This document shows positions 1 through 6,825 of a stretch of DNA of 11,948 nt, piece by piece. Under the pieces are notes generated by a model. That model saw nothing but the letters and a program-made list of their open reading frames with translations, had not been told where the DNA came from and did not search any database. The first letter of the stretch is position 1, and every line of letters begins with the position of its first letter. Source of the stretch: Verrucomicrobia bacterium TMED56 (lineage in GTDB: Bacteria > Verrucomicrobiota > Verrucomicrobiia > Opitutales > Seribacteraceae); contig NHDJ01000008.1 of NCBI GenBank assembly GCA_002167265.1, positions 1-11,948 of the forward strand. Reading direction: 5' to 3'. Position numbers and translations under genes: made by a program.

Positions 1-16
1 ACGTTTAACGGTCGGA

Positions 17-862
17 TTAATCTCCGAAAAGTATGTTTACCATTTCTGGATCTTCCGACACATCAATTACCTGTGTTGGATCGAATGGTTTACCATTTTT
101 AATCGTAAAAGCTACTAATATGCCCCGATCGTATTCTGCTTCTTCCCAAAGATTTCCCTTTTCGTCCCATTTGGAAATGGTTCCATGATATTTTCCTTTG
201 CGGTAGCGAAGCATAGCTTCTTTACGACCTTCATTATCAAGAGCTGTCACATTTCCATCATATAATTCTTCAGTTTCTCTTATATGAATGATACCACCAC
301 GTTTGGGGTCTCCAGCAAACTTGAAATAAAAGTCTGAAGCCTCACCTTTCCAGGTTGCGAGTTCCAATGCAGCCATACTTTTTCCAGTTGTGGATACGCC
401 CTCATCATCAAACCTTCCAAAGTCCTCTAGGTCATCCTGAAAATACTTTCGCGAATAAATGGTTCCATCGTTGAGCCATTCAAAAAAATATCCGTGACGC
501 ATACCTTGCTTATACTGCCTTTTTGATTTCAGTTTACCCGTATCGTGATATTCAAAGAAATCACCGTTTTTCAATCCACTGGAATAACTTTCAAGCAGTG
601 CAATGGTACCTTTTCGGGAACGAACCTTAATAATGCCTGAATATGTTTTGTTAGAATCAGTTTTACAGAACAAATCAGTTTGGTTAAGGAAAAAAAGTTC
701 CTTGTATTCCAGTTTATTTCCTTCCCAGTACTCTTCTTCCCCAAGCATATCTTGAAGGGCAATTCCCTGCATGGCTTCGTCGGGAAGTTCTTCCTGACCA
801 CTCTCGCAACTGGTAAGAGCAATAAACGCTAAACTTGAAAAGAGAATAATAAGTCGGTTCAT
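17..862 (-). CDS. MORN-repeat (MORN_2/YwqK-like) lipoprotein
   Basis: This is a 281-residue predicted lipoprotein. The frame is open up to an ATG at 949, but I chose the ATG at 862 because it opens directly on a signal peptide: N-terminal Arg3, a hydrophobic stretch at residues 4-16, then lipobox Leu-Thr-Ser-Cys with the lipidated Cys at 19. The longer start would bury this signal and overlap the upstream gene. The body carries MORN_2-type repeats (pattern G-x-[FY]-x-x-[WY]-x-x-x-G-x-[IL]) at about residues 74-96, 98-120, 121-142, 201-223 and 224-246, with non-repeat segments between 145 and 200 and after 247. Such repeats form beta-hairpin scaffolds; the YwqK 'antitoxin' label often given to this fold does not imply a toxin here, and none is visible. 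It lies 7 bp downstream of the FGE-family gene and is probably co-transcribed with it. Function unknown. No Shine-Dalgarno precedes the start. Confidence 0.8.
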   Translation of the reverse strand: MNRLIILFSSLAFIALTSCESGQEELPDEAMQGIALQDMLGEEEYWEGNKLEYKELFFLNQTDLFCKTDSNKTYSGIIKVRSRKGTIALLESYSSGLKNGDFFEYHDTGKLKSKRQYKQGMRHGYFFEWLNDGTIYSRKYFQDDLEDFGRFDDEGVSTTGKSMAALELATWKGEASDFYFKFAGDPKRGGIIHIRETEELYDGNVTALDNEGRKEAMLRYRKGKYHGTISKWDEKGNLWEEAEYDRGILVAFTIKNGKPFDPTQVIDVSEDPEMVNILFGD

Positions 863-869
863 AATCAAA

Positions 870-1706
870 TTAATTTTTAAGCATTGCAGGAAAGCTGTGA
901 CCAATTGCCAAGCGAAATCCAATGTCACTAGATTGGTAATTTTCTCCATAGTTCATCCTTTTGGCAGTTTTACAACAGGCTTCGCAAGAGTCCCAACTCC
1001 CCCCCCGGCTTACTTTGTCCAAGATATTAAAGGAAAGCATTGGATCTTTAAGTCTTCCGCTTGGACGTGGTCCGTATCCGTCCAAGCACCATTCTCGCAC
1101 ATTTCCGTAAATATCCAGAAATCCCCACTTGTTAGGAGAAAGAAGTCCAATGGATTTTGTTGAACCTTCAGCATTCTCTGAAATCCAGGCATATTTTGTT
1201 AAGTTTTCTGTATTTTCGCCAAAGAAAAAAGTTGTTTCTGATCCGGCTCTAGCAGCATATTCCCATTCGGCTTCACTCGGAAGGCGAAAGACCATGCCTT
1301 CGGGTAGCTTGGTATTTGCTGTTTTCTTATTTAATTTTTGGCAAAACTTCATGGCTTCTTCCCATGTTATGCCTTCGACTGGCAAAGAAGGACTCTTAAA
1401 TCGACTGGGATTGATATCCATGTGCCTTTCCCAAACCGCCTGGGGTATTTCAGTTTCACCTAAGTAGAATATCTTCGTCATACTGACAGATCGTAATCCT
1501 TCATATGGCTCTGCCTGGGGAGGCAAATTAGGAGTACCCATGGTGAATGTCCCGGGATTCACACGAATCATTTTCAACCCTTCAATTTTTATATTTTCAG
1601 GAAGAATGGAGCCAGCATTTTCCGCGGAAACGAATGAAGGCAAAATGAATGTCCACAGAAAGAATATTTGAGCTCTGGGTAGATAAACTTTAGTCAAATT
1701 TAACAC
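870..1706 (-). CDS. Secreted formylglycine-generating-enzyme (SUMF1/FGE-sulfatase) family protein
   Basis: 278 residues with the full FGE-sulfatase (C-type-lectin-like) domain signature. Visible are an opening Pro-Gly-x-Phe-x-Met-Gly (51-57), RLPSEAEWEYAARAG (141-155), the W-G-x-x-D-x-x-GNVREW block (194-206), RGGSW (234-238) and a closing GFRLA (263-267). Residues 1-28 form a signal peptide (Lys6, Arg11, hydrophobic 14-26, cleavage probably after Val-Ser-Ala), so the protein should act outside the cytoplasm. The start is GTG at 1706: an in-frame stop lies two codons upstream and any later Met would lose the signal. The Cys after RGGSW at the usual family position (Cys245) is present, with extra cysteines at 241 and 244. 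Genuine sulfatase-activating FGE uses a Cys pair, but many family members lack the activity, and no sulfatase gene is nearby. The MORN lipoprotein follows after 7 bp. The family call is firm; substrate and activity are unknown. Confidence 0.87.
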   Translation of the reverse strand: MLNLTKVYLPRAQIFFLWTFILPSFVSAENAGSILPENIKIEGLKMIRVNPGTFTMGTPNLPPQAEPYEGLRSVSMTKIFYLGETEIPQAVWERHMDINPSRFKSPSLPVEGITWEEAMKFCQKLNKKTANTKLPEGMVFRLPSEAEWEYAARAGSETTFFFGENTENLTKYAWISENAEGSTKSIGLLSPNKWGFLDIYGNVREWCLDGYGPRPSGRLKDPMLSFNILDKVSRGGSWDSCEACCKTAKRMNYGENYQSSDIGFRLAIGHSFPAMLKN

Positions 1707-1795
1707 ACATTAATTAAAATCTTGTTTTCTAATTTCCGCAAATACTTTCAGTTTCCCTACAAAAGAATACATTGCCAATTTCAAGAATAAATGAA

Positions 1796-1803
1796 AGAGG
1801 AGA
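1796..1803 (+). promoter_or_regulatory. Strong Shine-Dalgarno of the DAHP synthase gene
   Basis: AGAGGAGA sits 6 bases before the ATG at 1810. It fixes that start and is one of only two strong Shine-Dalgarno matches next to any gene in the window. Confidence 0.7.
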
Positions 1804-1809
1804 ATCTGT

Positions 1810-2847
1810 ATGATTATTCCCAAAAAAGATAAACTCTCGATTGAAGAGCTCAAAAAGGTCGAGCAAATTGCATCGACTTCTGAATGCACCATCCTTGAGA
1901 TTCAAGGCCGTAATCGGTGCGTTTACGCAATTTTGGGTGACGAAACTCAGGAAGTTATGTTCAAACGGATTGCTGGATTACCTTTTATACGAAAAGTTGA
2001 CCGTATTGAGTCTCCTTATAAACTAATGGATAGTCGTTCTGCATTAGCAGACCATCGAGTCAAGGTTGGCAGCATGGATGTGGGGAAAGATAGCCCATTT
2101 ATAATTGCTGGTCCTTGTACAATTGATCCTGCTAATCCAAAACTCTTTTTAGAAACTGCTCATGCATTAAGGGAAGCTGGTGCAAACGCTCTTCGTGGTG
2201 GGGTTTGGAAACCGAGAACCAACCCATACTCCTATCAAGGTGATAGTCAGGCACTAGAAATTATTCTTCAAGCACGCGAAGAAACTGGCCTGCCTATTGA
2301 TGTTGAGGTGATGGATCTTGAGCAACTTAAGCTAGCTTTGGATGTAAAAGTCGATGTTCTGCAGGTGGGCACTCGTAATGCCCTTAATTATTCTTTGCTA
2401 AAACAAATTGGGCACCTGTCTGTGGGGACGGAATCAGCGGTGTTGCTCAAAAGAGGGCGGCATGTTGCTTCTCCCAATGAATTTATTGCGGCCGCAGAAT
2501 ATATTGTCGCTGAAGGAAATCCAAATGTCATGTTGTGCCCGCGTGGAACAACTCCAGCTTTGGACGGTTACCGCAATCATCCTGATGAATCGATCTCACC
2601 TTTACTTAAAAATAAAACCTGGGCGCCTGTTGTCGTTGACCCTTCGCACAGTGTCGGACACTCAGATTATGTCATGGCGTGCTCTCTAGCAGCTATTGCA
2701 TACGGTGCGGACGGTTTATGCATCGAATCTCACATTGATCCTGCAAAAGGAATAGGGGATGACCCAAAGCAGGCTGTCTGCCCGAACAAGATAAAAGAAA
2801 TAATCGGGGCTGCCAAAATAATTTGGAACAAGCGTTATGTGGCTTAA
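1810..2847 (+). CDS. aroF: 3-deoxy-7-phosphoheptulonate (DAHP) synthase, type I beta with N-terminal regulatory domain
   Basis: 345 residues. It condenses phosphoenolpyruvate and erythrose 4-phosphate to DAHP, the first step of the shikimate pathway, in the cytoplasm. Residues 1-75 match the ferredoxin-like N-terminal domain of Thermotoga-type enzymes, ending in the typical ESPYKLMDSR linker; in Thermotoga this domain mediates feedback inhibition by aromatic amino acids. The TIM barrel follows: AGPC (100-103), LRGG and KPRTNPYS (128-141), LLKRG (212-216), DPSH (277-280), IESH (305-308) and DDPKQ (317-321). Expected metal ligands are Cys103, His280, Glu306 and Asp318, all present. Oddity: the usual Cys-Glu-Arg-Gly motif reads CPRG (243-246) and is followed by an atypical segment to about 262. 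The gene stands alone between divergent FGE and convergent hldD, with no other shikimate gene nearby. The symbol is generic for the enzyme; aroA or aroG are used elsewhere. Confidence 0.94.
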   Translation: MIIPKKDKLSIEELKKVEQIASTSECTILEIQGRNRCVYAILGDETQEVMFKRIAGLPFIRKVDRIESPYKLMDSRSALADHRVKVGSMDVGKDSPFIIAGPCTIDPANPKLFLETAHALREAGANALRGGVWKPRTNPYSYQGDSQALEIILQAREETGLPIDVEVMDLEQLKLALDVKVDVLQVGTRNALNYSLLKQIGHLSVGTESAVLLKRGRHVASPNEFIAAAEYIVAEGNPNVMLCPRGTTPALDGYRNHPDESISPLLKNKTWAPVVVDPSHSVGHSDYVMACSLAAIAYGADGLCIESHIDPAKGIGDDPKQAVCPNKIKEIIGAAKIIWNKRYVA

Positions 2848-3848
2848 GGGGAACCCAGTCGTCTATCAGTCTCCAAATAGTTAACAACATAATCCTTTAC
2901 GGCTTCCTCTAATGAAAACAGGTTAACCGGAAATCCAGATTCGGTGAGTTTTTCAACATTAGCTTCAGTGAAGTTTTGATACTTATCTTGTAAAGAAGAC
3001 GGCATTTCAATGTAACGAATATTCGGTTTCTGATTAAGGGCTGAGAAGATTGCTGTGGCCAAGTCCACCCAGGTTCTTGCCAAACCGCTTCCTAAATTAA
3101 AAAGTCCATTCGCCTTTTTGTTTTGCGTAAGCCATAAAGTCATACAAACAGCATCCTTTACATAAAGAAAATCCCGCATTTGCATACCGTCTTTGAAATC
3201 TGGATGATAGCTTTTAAAAAGCGTCATTTCTCCGGCACTAGTTATCTGTTCGTATGATTTGCTGACAACAGAACGCATATTTTCTTTATGCTCTTCATTG
3301 GGTCCGAAGACATTGAAATACTTAAGCCCAACAATTTTTTTCAACCATCCATTTTTTTTTGCATGCAGATCAAAATTATGTTTCGACCAACCATATAAGT
3401 TTAGCGGTCTAAACTTTTCAATGTCTTCATCTTTGTCATTCATTCCTGATTTACCGTCTCCATAAGTGGAGGCGGAGGAGGCATACACAAAGCGAACATT
3501 GTTCTCTAATGACCACTCACACAATTCTTTTGTGTAGGTGAAATTATTCTGATTTAGATAATCCTCGTTTGTTTCAGTTGTGCTTGAGCACGCGCCCAAA
3601 TGAATTACAGTTTTAACCTCCTCTAGTTGTGAGCTTTTTTTATTGAAGAGGGATCGAAATTCCTCAACTCCAATCTTTTTGTTGAACTTCAAAGGCTCCA
3701 AGTTTCTTGCTTTTAGGCTGTCTGGCTCGACATCATCAACAACCCAGATGTTTTCTAAATTCAAGTTATTAATTCCCCAGACAATGGCACTTCCAATGAG
3801 GCCTGCACCGCCAGTAACTACAACCGTACCTTGGCCTATGTCATGCAT
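2844..3848 (-). CDS. hldD: ADP-L-glycero-D-manno-heptose 6-epimerase
   Basis: 334 residues from the chosen ATG at 3848. It epimerises ADP-D-glycero-D-manno-heptose at C6 to supply the heptose of the LPS inner core, using bound NADP. This is an extended short-chain dehydrogenase: GGAGLIG nucleotide-binding loop (13-19), YASSASTYG (122-130) with the active-site Ser/Thr region, catalytic Tyr152 and Lys156 in LYGWSK, and GPNEEHK (182-188), where Lys188 matches the second catalytic Lys region of E. coli HldD. The C-terminal YQNFTEA segment is also characteristic of HldD rather than of GalE-type epimerases. The frame extends 11 codons further to a TTG at 3881, but the ATG gives the normal N-terminus just before the Rossmann strand and only 8 bp overlap with proC. 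The stop overlaps the convergent DAHP synthase stop. A run of nine A (coding strand) occurs at Lys-Lys-Asn. It implies an LPS-bearing outer membrane. Confidence 0.93.
   Translation of the reverse strand: MHDIGQGTVVVTGGAGLIGSAIVWGINNLNLENIWVVDDVEPDSLKARNLEPLKFNKKIGVEEFRSLFNKKSSQLEEVKTVIHLGACSSTTETNEDYLNQNNFTYTKELCEWSLENNVRFVYASSASTYGDGKSGMNDKDEDIEKFRPLNLYGWSKHNFDLHAKKNGWLKKIVGLKYFNVFGPNEEHKENMRSVVSKSYEQITSAGEMTLFKSYHPDFKDGMQMRDFLYVKDAVCMTLWLTQNKKANGLFNLGSGLARTWVDLATAIFSALNQKPNIRYIEMPSSLQDKYQNFTEANVEKLTESGFPVNLFSLEEAVKDYVVNYLETDRRLGSP
3352..3360 (-). repeat. Nine-base A homopolymer inside hldD
   Basis: Nine T on the plus strand (nine A in the coding strand) span the Ala-Lys-Lys-Asn codons of hldD. 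The frame is intact in this sequence. Homopolymers of this length are prone to slippage and to sequencing error. Confidence 0.6.
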
Positions 3849-4653
3849 TGGAAAGTTCTCTTGAACGATTCCGTGCGGCAAGAGCAGCTCTTTGAACGAT
3901 TTCCCTCAGCTTGTCACTAGAAAAACTTTCCAAGGCTGCTTGAGTGGTTCCATTAGGTGAGGTCACCTGATTTCTGAGTTCCTCTGGATGAGAATCGCTT
4001 GCTTCCATTAGTCGGGCTGAGCCAATTATGGTTTGGATAGCTAGGTTTTTGGCTATTTTGGGTTCAAGCCCGATCCCTACGCCAGCTTCCTCCAATGCAC
4101 ATGCAAATTCAAAAAGATAAGCGGGTCCGCTTCCACTTATTGCAGTTACTTTGTCGATGTCAATTTCCTCGCTGAGCAAATATGCAATGCCCAATGAGGA
4201 CAGTACTTTACTAATTACTGCCTTATCTTTTTCATTGGCTTCCTGCAAAAAAAGATACCCTGTTACTCCCTGACCTATCTGTCCTGGGGTATTGGGCATA
4301 GAACGAACAATGTTTCTAGATTTGGGGAAGGACTGATCCAATCGGCTAAGAGTAATGCCTGCCATGATTGACAGTACCAAGCAATCTTCCGTAGATTCTA
4401 AAGTACTGGGAGGCAATTCACTTAATTGTTGGGGTTTACATCCAAGAATCAAAAGGTCCGGCTTTTGTTTAAGCATTTCGTCCACTCCTTCAAATCGCTG
4501 AATGCCTGTTGCAGTTGAAAGGGTTTCAGATGTGCCGTCTTTTGCAGAACAGCAGGCTATTTGATCAGGAATGTAAATTTCTGAACGAATAAGGCTACTT
4601 ACCATTGCGGAAACCATTTTACCCGCACCAATAAATGAAATCTCAGGACGCAT
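3841..4653 (-). CDS. proC: Pyrroline-5-carboxylate reductase
   Basis: 270 residues, normal length for ProC. It reduces 1-pyrroline-5-carboxylate to L-proline with NAD(P)H, the last step of proline synthesis, in the cytoplasm. The N-terminal Rossmann fold carries FIGAGKM (7-13); the domain junction has the family hallmark RSMPNTP (117-123) followed by GVTGY. The C-terminal dimerisation and active-site domain shows ISGSGPAY (172-179) and the P5CR signature VTSPNGTT (230-237), where Asn234 replaces the commoner Gly. The ATG at 4653 lies inside the end of the upstream RDD gene (11 bp overlap) and the stop lies inside the start of hldD (8 bp overlap), so expression is probably translationally coupled. 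There is no other proline gene in view, so the placement looks like housekeeping packing rather than a pathway operon. Confidence 0.95.
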   Translation of the reverse strand: MRPEISFIGAGKMVSAMVSSLIRSEIYIPDQIACCSAKDGTSETLSTATGIQRFEGVDEMLKQKPDLLILGCKPQQLSELPPSTLESTEDCLVLSIMAGITLSRLDQSFPKSRNIVRSMPNTPGQIGQGVTGYLFLQEANEKDKAVISKVLSSLGIAYLLSEEIDIDKVTAISGSGPAYLFEFACALEEAGVGIGLEPKIAKNLAIQTIIGSARLMEASDSHPEELRNQVTSPNGTTQAALESFSSDKLREIVQRAALAARNRSRELSNA

Positions 4654-5266
4654 CGCTGATCTTTAACTTGGGAACTGCAGGGGTGTTAATAGTAATGCAA
4701 CCTCCGATGAGGTCGTGGAGGCAACGCCTTTCTCTATTTAAAAAGCAAAGTAAGAAGTTAAGCAATCCGGGAAGGAAAAATGGAGTACCAAGGCTTAACG
4801 AGCATAGGCCTTTGATAATTGCTTTACCGAGAAGTCTATAAGGAGAAATAGGGGATATACCATCCAATGAAAGAGTTTTTATTCTCACAGTGGCTTTCCC
4901 TAATGTTTGCCCATCAAAAAACCGTTCTCCGAAGAAGAAATAAAGGATTGGAATGAGACACGCCCAAAATAGCATCGCAAGAAGCATTTCATAGGTTTCA
5001 GGAGAAAGTTTAGAGTCAGCAAGAAAGTTAGCCAATTGCTGCGAGTCTCCCCTTACTTCTTCCGGCAAAAGGCTGGCATCGAGTAAAACTTGATTGAATT
5101 CATGCTTAACGCTAGCAGGGTAGAAATCTGGGAAAAAATTGGCGAGCAATTGAATAAGCAAAACTAGGAGAATGAAATCCATGGCAAATGCCAAAATTCT
5201 TTTACCCAAAGGGGCTGGCATTAAAGGCTCCGTTTCTTTTATGGAATGCTCGTTTTCCATATTCAT
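4643..5266 (-). CDS. RDD-family integral membrane protein
   Basis: 207 residues. The RDD family (named for conserved Arg and Asp residues) comprises small inner-membrane proteins of mostly undefined, possibly transport-related, function. The hallmarks are present: GKRILAFAMD (21-30) with Arg23 and Asp30 at the start of TM1 (about 23-42), TM2 at about 95-113, the GQTLGK motif (119-124) followed by a basic strand, and TM3 at about 156-176 ending in RRCLHDLIGG (180-189), a typical RDD ending. Between TM1 and TM2 is an unusually long polar loop of about 50 residues. The ATG is nested in the folD stop (ATGA, 4 bp overlap) and the gene runs 11 bp into proC, so it is expressed with both. Met16 is an alternative start, but the ATGA arrangement favours the first Met. 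Nothing in the sequence identifies a substrate. Confidence 0.83.
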   Translation of the reverse strand: MNMENEHSIKETEPLMPAPLGKRILAFAMDFILLVLLIQLLANFFPDFYPASVKHEFNQVLLDASLLPEEVRGDSQQLANFLADSKLSPETYEMLLAMLFWACLIPILYFFFGERFFDGQTLGKATVRIKTLSLDGISPISPYRLLGKAIIKGLCSLSLGTPFFLPGLLNFLLCFLNRERRCLHDLIGGCITINTPAVPKLKISDAS

Positions 5267-6150
5267 TGTGTTGGGTGCTTTTTCAGGCTTTGCTCATAAG
5301 CTTTAACAGTGTTAGACATCAGCATGGCAACAGTCATGGGACCAACTCCACCAGGAACCGGAGTTATAAAAGAAGCCTCAGGAGCCACTTCATTGAATGC
5401 CACATCTCCAACAAGTCGGAATCCGGACTTTCTTGTTTCATCTGCAATACGGTTTATACCAACATCAATTATAATTGCACCAGATTTGATCATTGGCTTT
5501 GTTACGAAATTTGGCCGTCCAATGGCGGCAACCAATATGTCTGCTTGTTTGGTGTGGAAAGCTAGGTCTGGAGTCCGGGAGTGGCAATAAGTAACCGTAG
5601 CATTCCCGGTAAGTTTTTTTTGCAGAAAAAGCATTCCAACTGGTTTCCCAACAATCAAGCTTCTTCCAATTACAACAACATGTTTACCTTGAGTGTCAAC
5701 TCCAGCGCGCTTTACCAGCTCAATTATACCTGCTGGTGTGCAAGAGACAAAGGCCTTTTCATCCTCCTGGCAGAGTAATCCAAGATTTTTGGCGTTGAAT
5801 CCATCAACATCTTTATTTGGATTAACATGATTGAAAATCACGCATTCATCAATGTGTGCAGGAAGCGGAGCTTGCACGAGAATGCCATGAACTGATGAAT
5901 CTGAGTTTAAAAGGCTTATTTCATCAAGCAATGCAACTTGAGAGATGGATTCTGGAAAGGTCTTAAGCCGGCTTTGTATTCCAATTCTGGCAGCAGTCTT
6001 TTCTTTTTTGCGAACATAAGAAATGGAGGCAGGGTCTTCACCAACTCGAATGAAGGCAACGCAAGGTTTGTCCTCACCATATGTTTCCACACGGTCTGCT
6101 AAAGAATTCAGCAAATCTGATGACACGGCATTGCCGTCCAAAATCTCCAT
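5263..6150 (-). CDS. folD: Bifunctional methylenetetrahydrofolate dehydrogenase / methenyltetrahydrofolate cyclohydrolase
   Basis: 295 residues, usual length for FolD. It interconverts 5,10-methylene-, 5,10-methenyl- and 10-formyl-tetrahydrofolate with NADP, feeding purine, Met-tRNA formylation and thymidylate pathways in the cytoplasm. Catalytic Tyr45 and Lys49 sit in the Ser-x-x-Y-x-x-x-K motif, the substrate loop reads VQAPLP (92-97), KDVDGF (113-118) carries Asp116, the nucleotide site reads VIGRSLIVGKP (160-170), and PVPGGVGPMTVAML (264-277) is the C-terminal signature. Two signature positions differ from the commonest form: Ala94 in place of Leu (QLPLP) and Leu165 in place of Asn or Asp (GRSNIVG). 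All catalytic residues are kept, so activity is expected. The ATG at 6150 has no clear Shine-Dalgarno. It lies 45 bp after the secreted hypothetical gene and overlaps the RDD gene by ATGA. Confidence 0.95.
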   Translation of the reverse strand: MEILDGNAVSSDLLNSLADRVETYGEDKPCVAFIRVGEDPASISYVRKKEKTAARIGIQSRLKTFPESISQVALLDEISLLNSDSSVHGILVQAPLPAHIDECVIFNHVNPNKDVDGFNAKNLGLLCQEDEKAFVSCTPAGIIELVKRAGVDTQGKHVVVIGRSLIVGKPVGMLFLQKKLTGNATVTYCHSRTPDLAFHTKQADILVAAIGRPNFVTKPMIKSGAIIIDVGINRIADETRKSGFRLVGDVAFNEVAPEASFITPVPGGVGPMTVAMLMSNTVKAYEQSLKKHPTQ

Positions 6151-6195
6151 GATTACGCTATTCTAATTTCCCAAAGTCAGATGTCTAAAATTCAA

Positions 6196-6807
6196 TCAGT
6201 CGATGCCACGAAGAATTCGAGCTCGAATCACAAGATCTTTGTTTCCTTCTTTAATCGGTTCAAGCTTGCCGAGAATATTAACTTGCTTGTTCTTGAAATC
6301 AATTGGATCCACAATTTTGAGATTTTCAATATCAACATAAGCCAATCGTTTGCCTCGGGAATTCTCTAGTTGAAACGGGAAATCTTTTTGAAACCCCAAA
6401 CTGCGAGTCTTAAGAACAAGTTTCCCTTCAAAATTCCGATTCAGGTTTACTGCGGGTGGGATAGTTGGCGGAAACACATTTAAATTCATATCTTTCGATC
6501 GATTTTGTTTGGTTTCCAATGGATCTAGCTCTTCTATTTTAGAAAGTGGTCCGTCATTAAATTTTGCAGGAGAATCTGATGGTAGCTTACTTGATTCTGG
6601 TTTAATGTTCCATTTTTCACGACCTACTACGATTGGTTCCACTTCTTCATCGGGAGCACTCGGTTGCACCGTGACATCTGCATTTGAAAATGCATCCGCT
6701 AATCCTCCGATAGATTTTTCCTGTGCCGAAGCTGAAAAAGCAGGCCAAATCGAGAGTAAGAATAATAAATAATAATTTGCCAAATATTTTAACGATTTAT
6801 TTCCCAT
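6196..6807 (-). CDS. Secreted hypothetical protein with beta-rich C-terminal domain
   Basis: 203 residues, not recognised. Residues 1-28 form a signal peptide: Lys4 and Lys7, hydrophobic 12-24, cleavage probably after Ala-Ser-Ala before Gln-Glu, so the product is exported. There is no lipobox Cys. Residues 30-120 are polar, rich in Pro, Ser, Glu and Asp, and probably disordered. Residues 125-201 look like a compact beta domain, with alternating strands at about 128-135, 154-166, 175-182 and 191-200. The rhythm resembles a small OB-fold of the kind that bounds a 'V-x-G-x-L ... I-x-A-x-x-I' pattern, but this is inference from pattern alone. The gene begins 18 bp after the pseudouridine synthase gene and ends 45 bp before folD, in the same run. 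The start is the ATG at 6807, without a Shine-Dalgarno. Its position among housekeeping genes gives no functional clue. Confidence 0.7.
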   Translation of the reverse strand: MGNKSLKYLANYYLLFLLSIWPAFSASAQEKSIGGLADAFSNADVTVQPSAPDEEVEPIVVGREKWNIKPESSKLPSDSPAKFNDGPLSKIEELDPLETKQNRSKDMNLNVFPPTIPPAVNLNRNFEGKLVLKTRSLGFQKDFPFQLENSRGKRLAYVDIENLKIVDPIDFKNKQVNILGKLEPIKEGNKDLVIRARILRGID

Positions 6808-6825
6808 GATTTTTAATTTGAAAAT

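Noticed and set aside
17..862. Toxin-antitoxin system, from the YwqK 'antitoxin' label of MORN_2 repeats
   Set aside because: No toxin-like gene is adjacent, and the protein is a lipoprotein next to an FGE-family gene; the label is a database naming carry-over.
863..949. N-terminal extension of the MORN protein to the ATG at 949
   Set aside because: It overlaps the FGE-family coding region and would place a lipoprotein signal 30 residues inside the protein; the ATG at 862 begins the signal directly.
3849..3881. hldD starting at the TTG at 3881
   Set aside because: It adds 11 residues before the Rossmann strand, uses a rarer codon and overlaps proC by 41 bp; the ATG at 3848 gives the normal family N-terminus.
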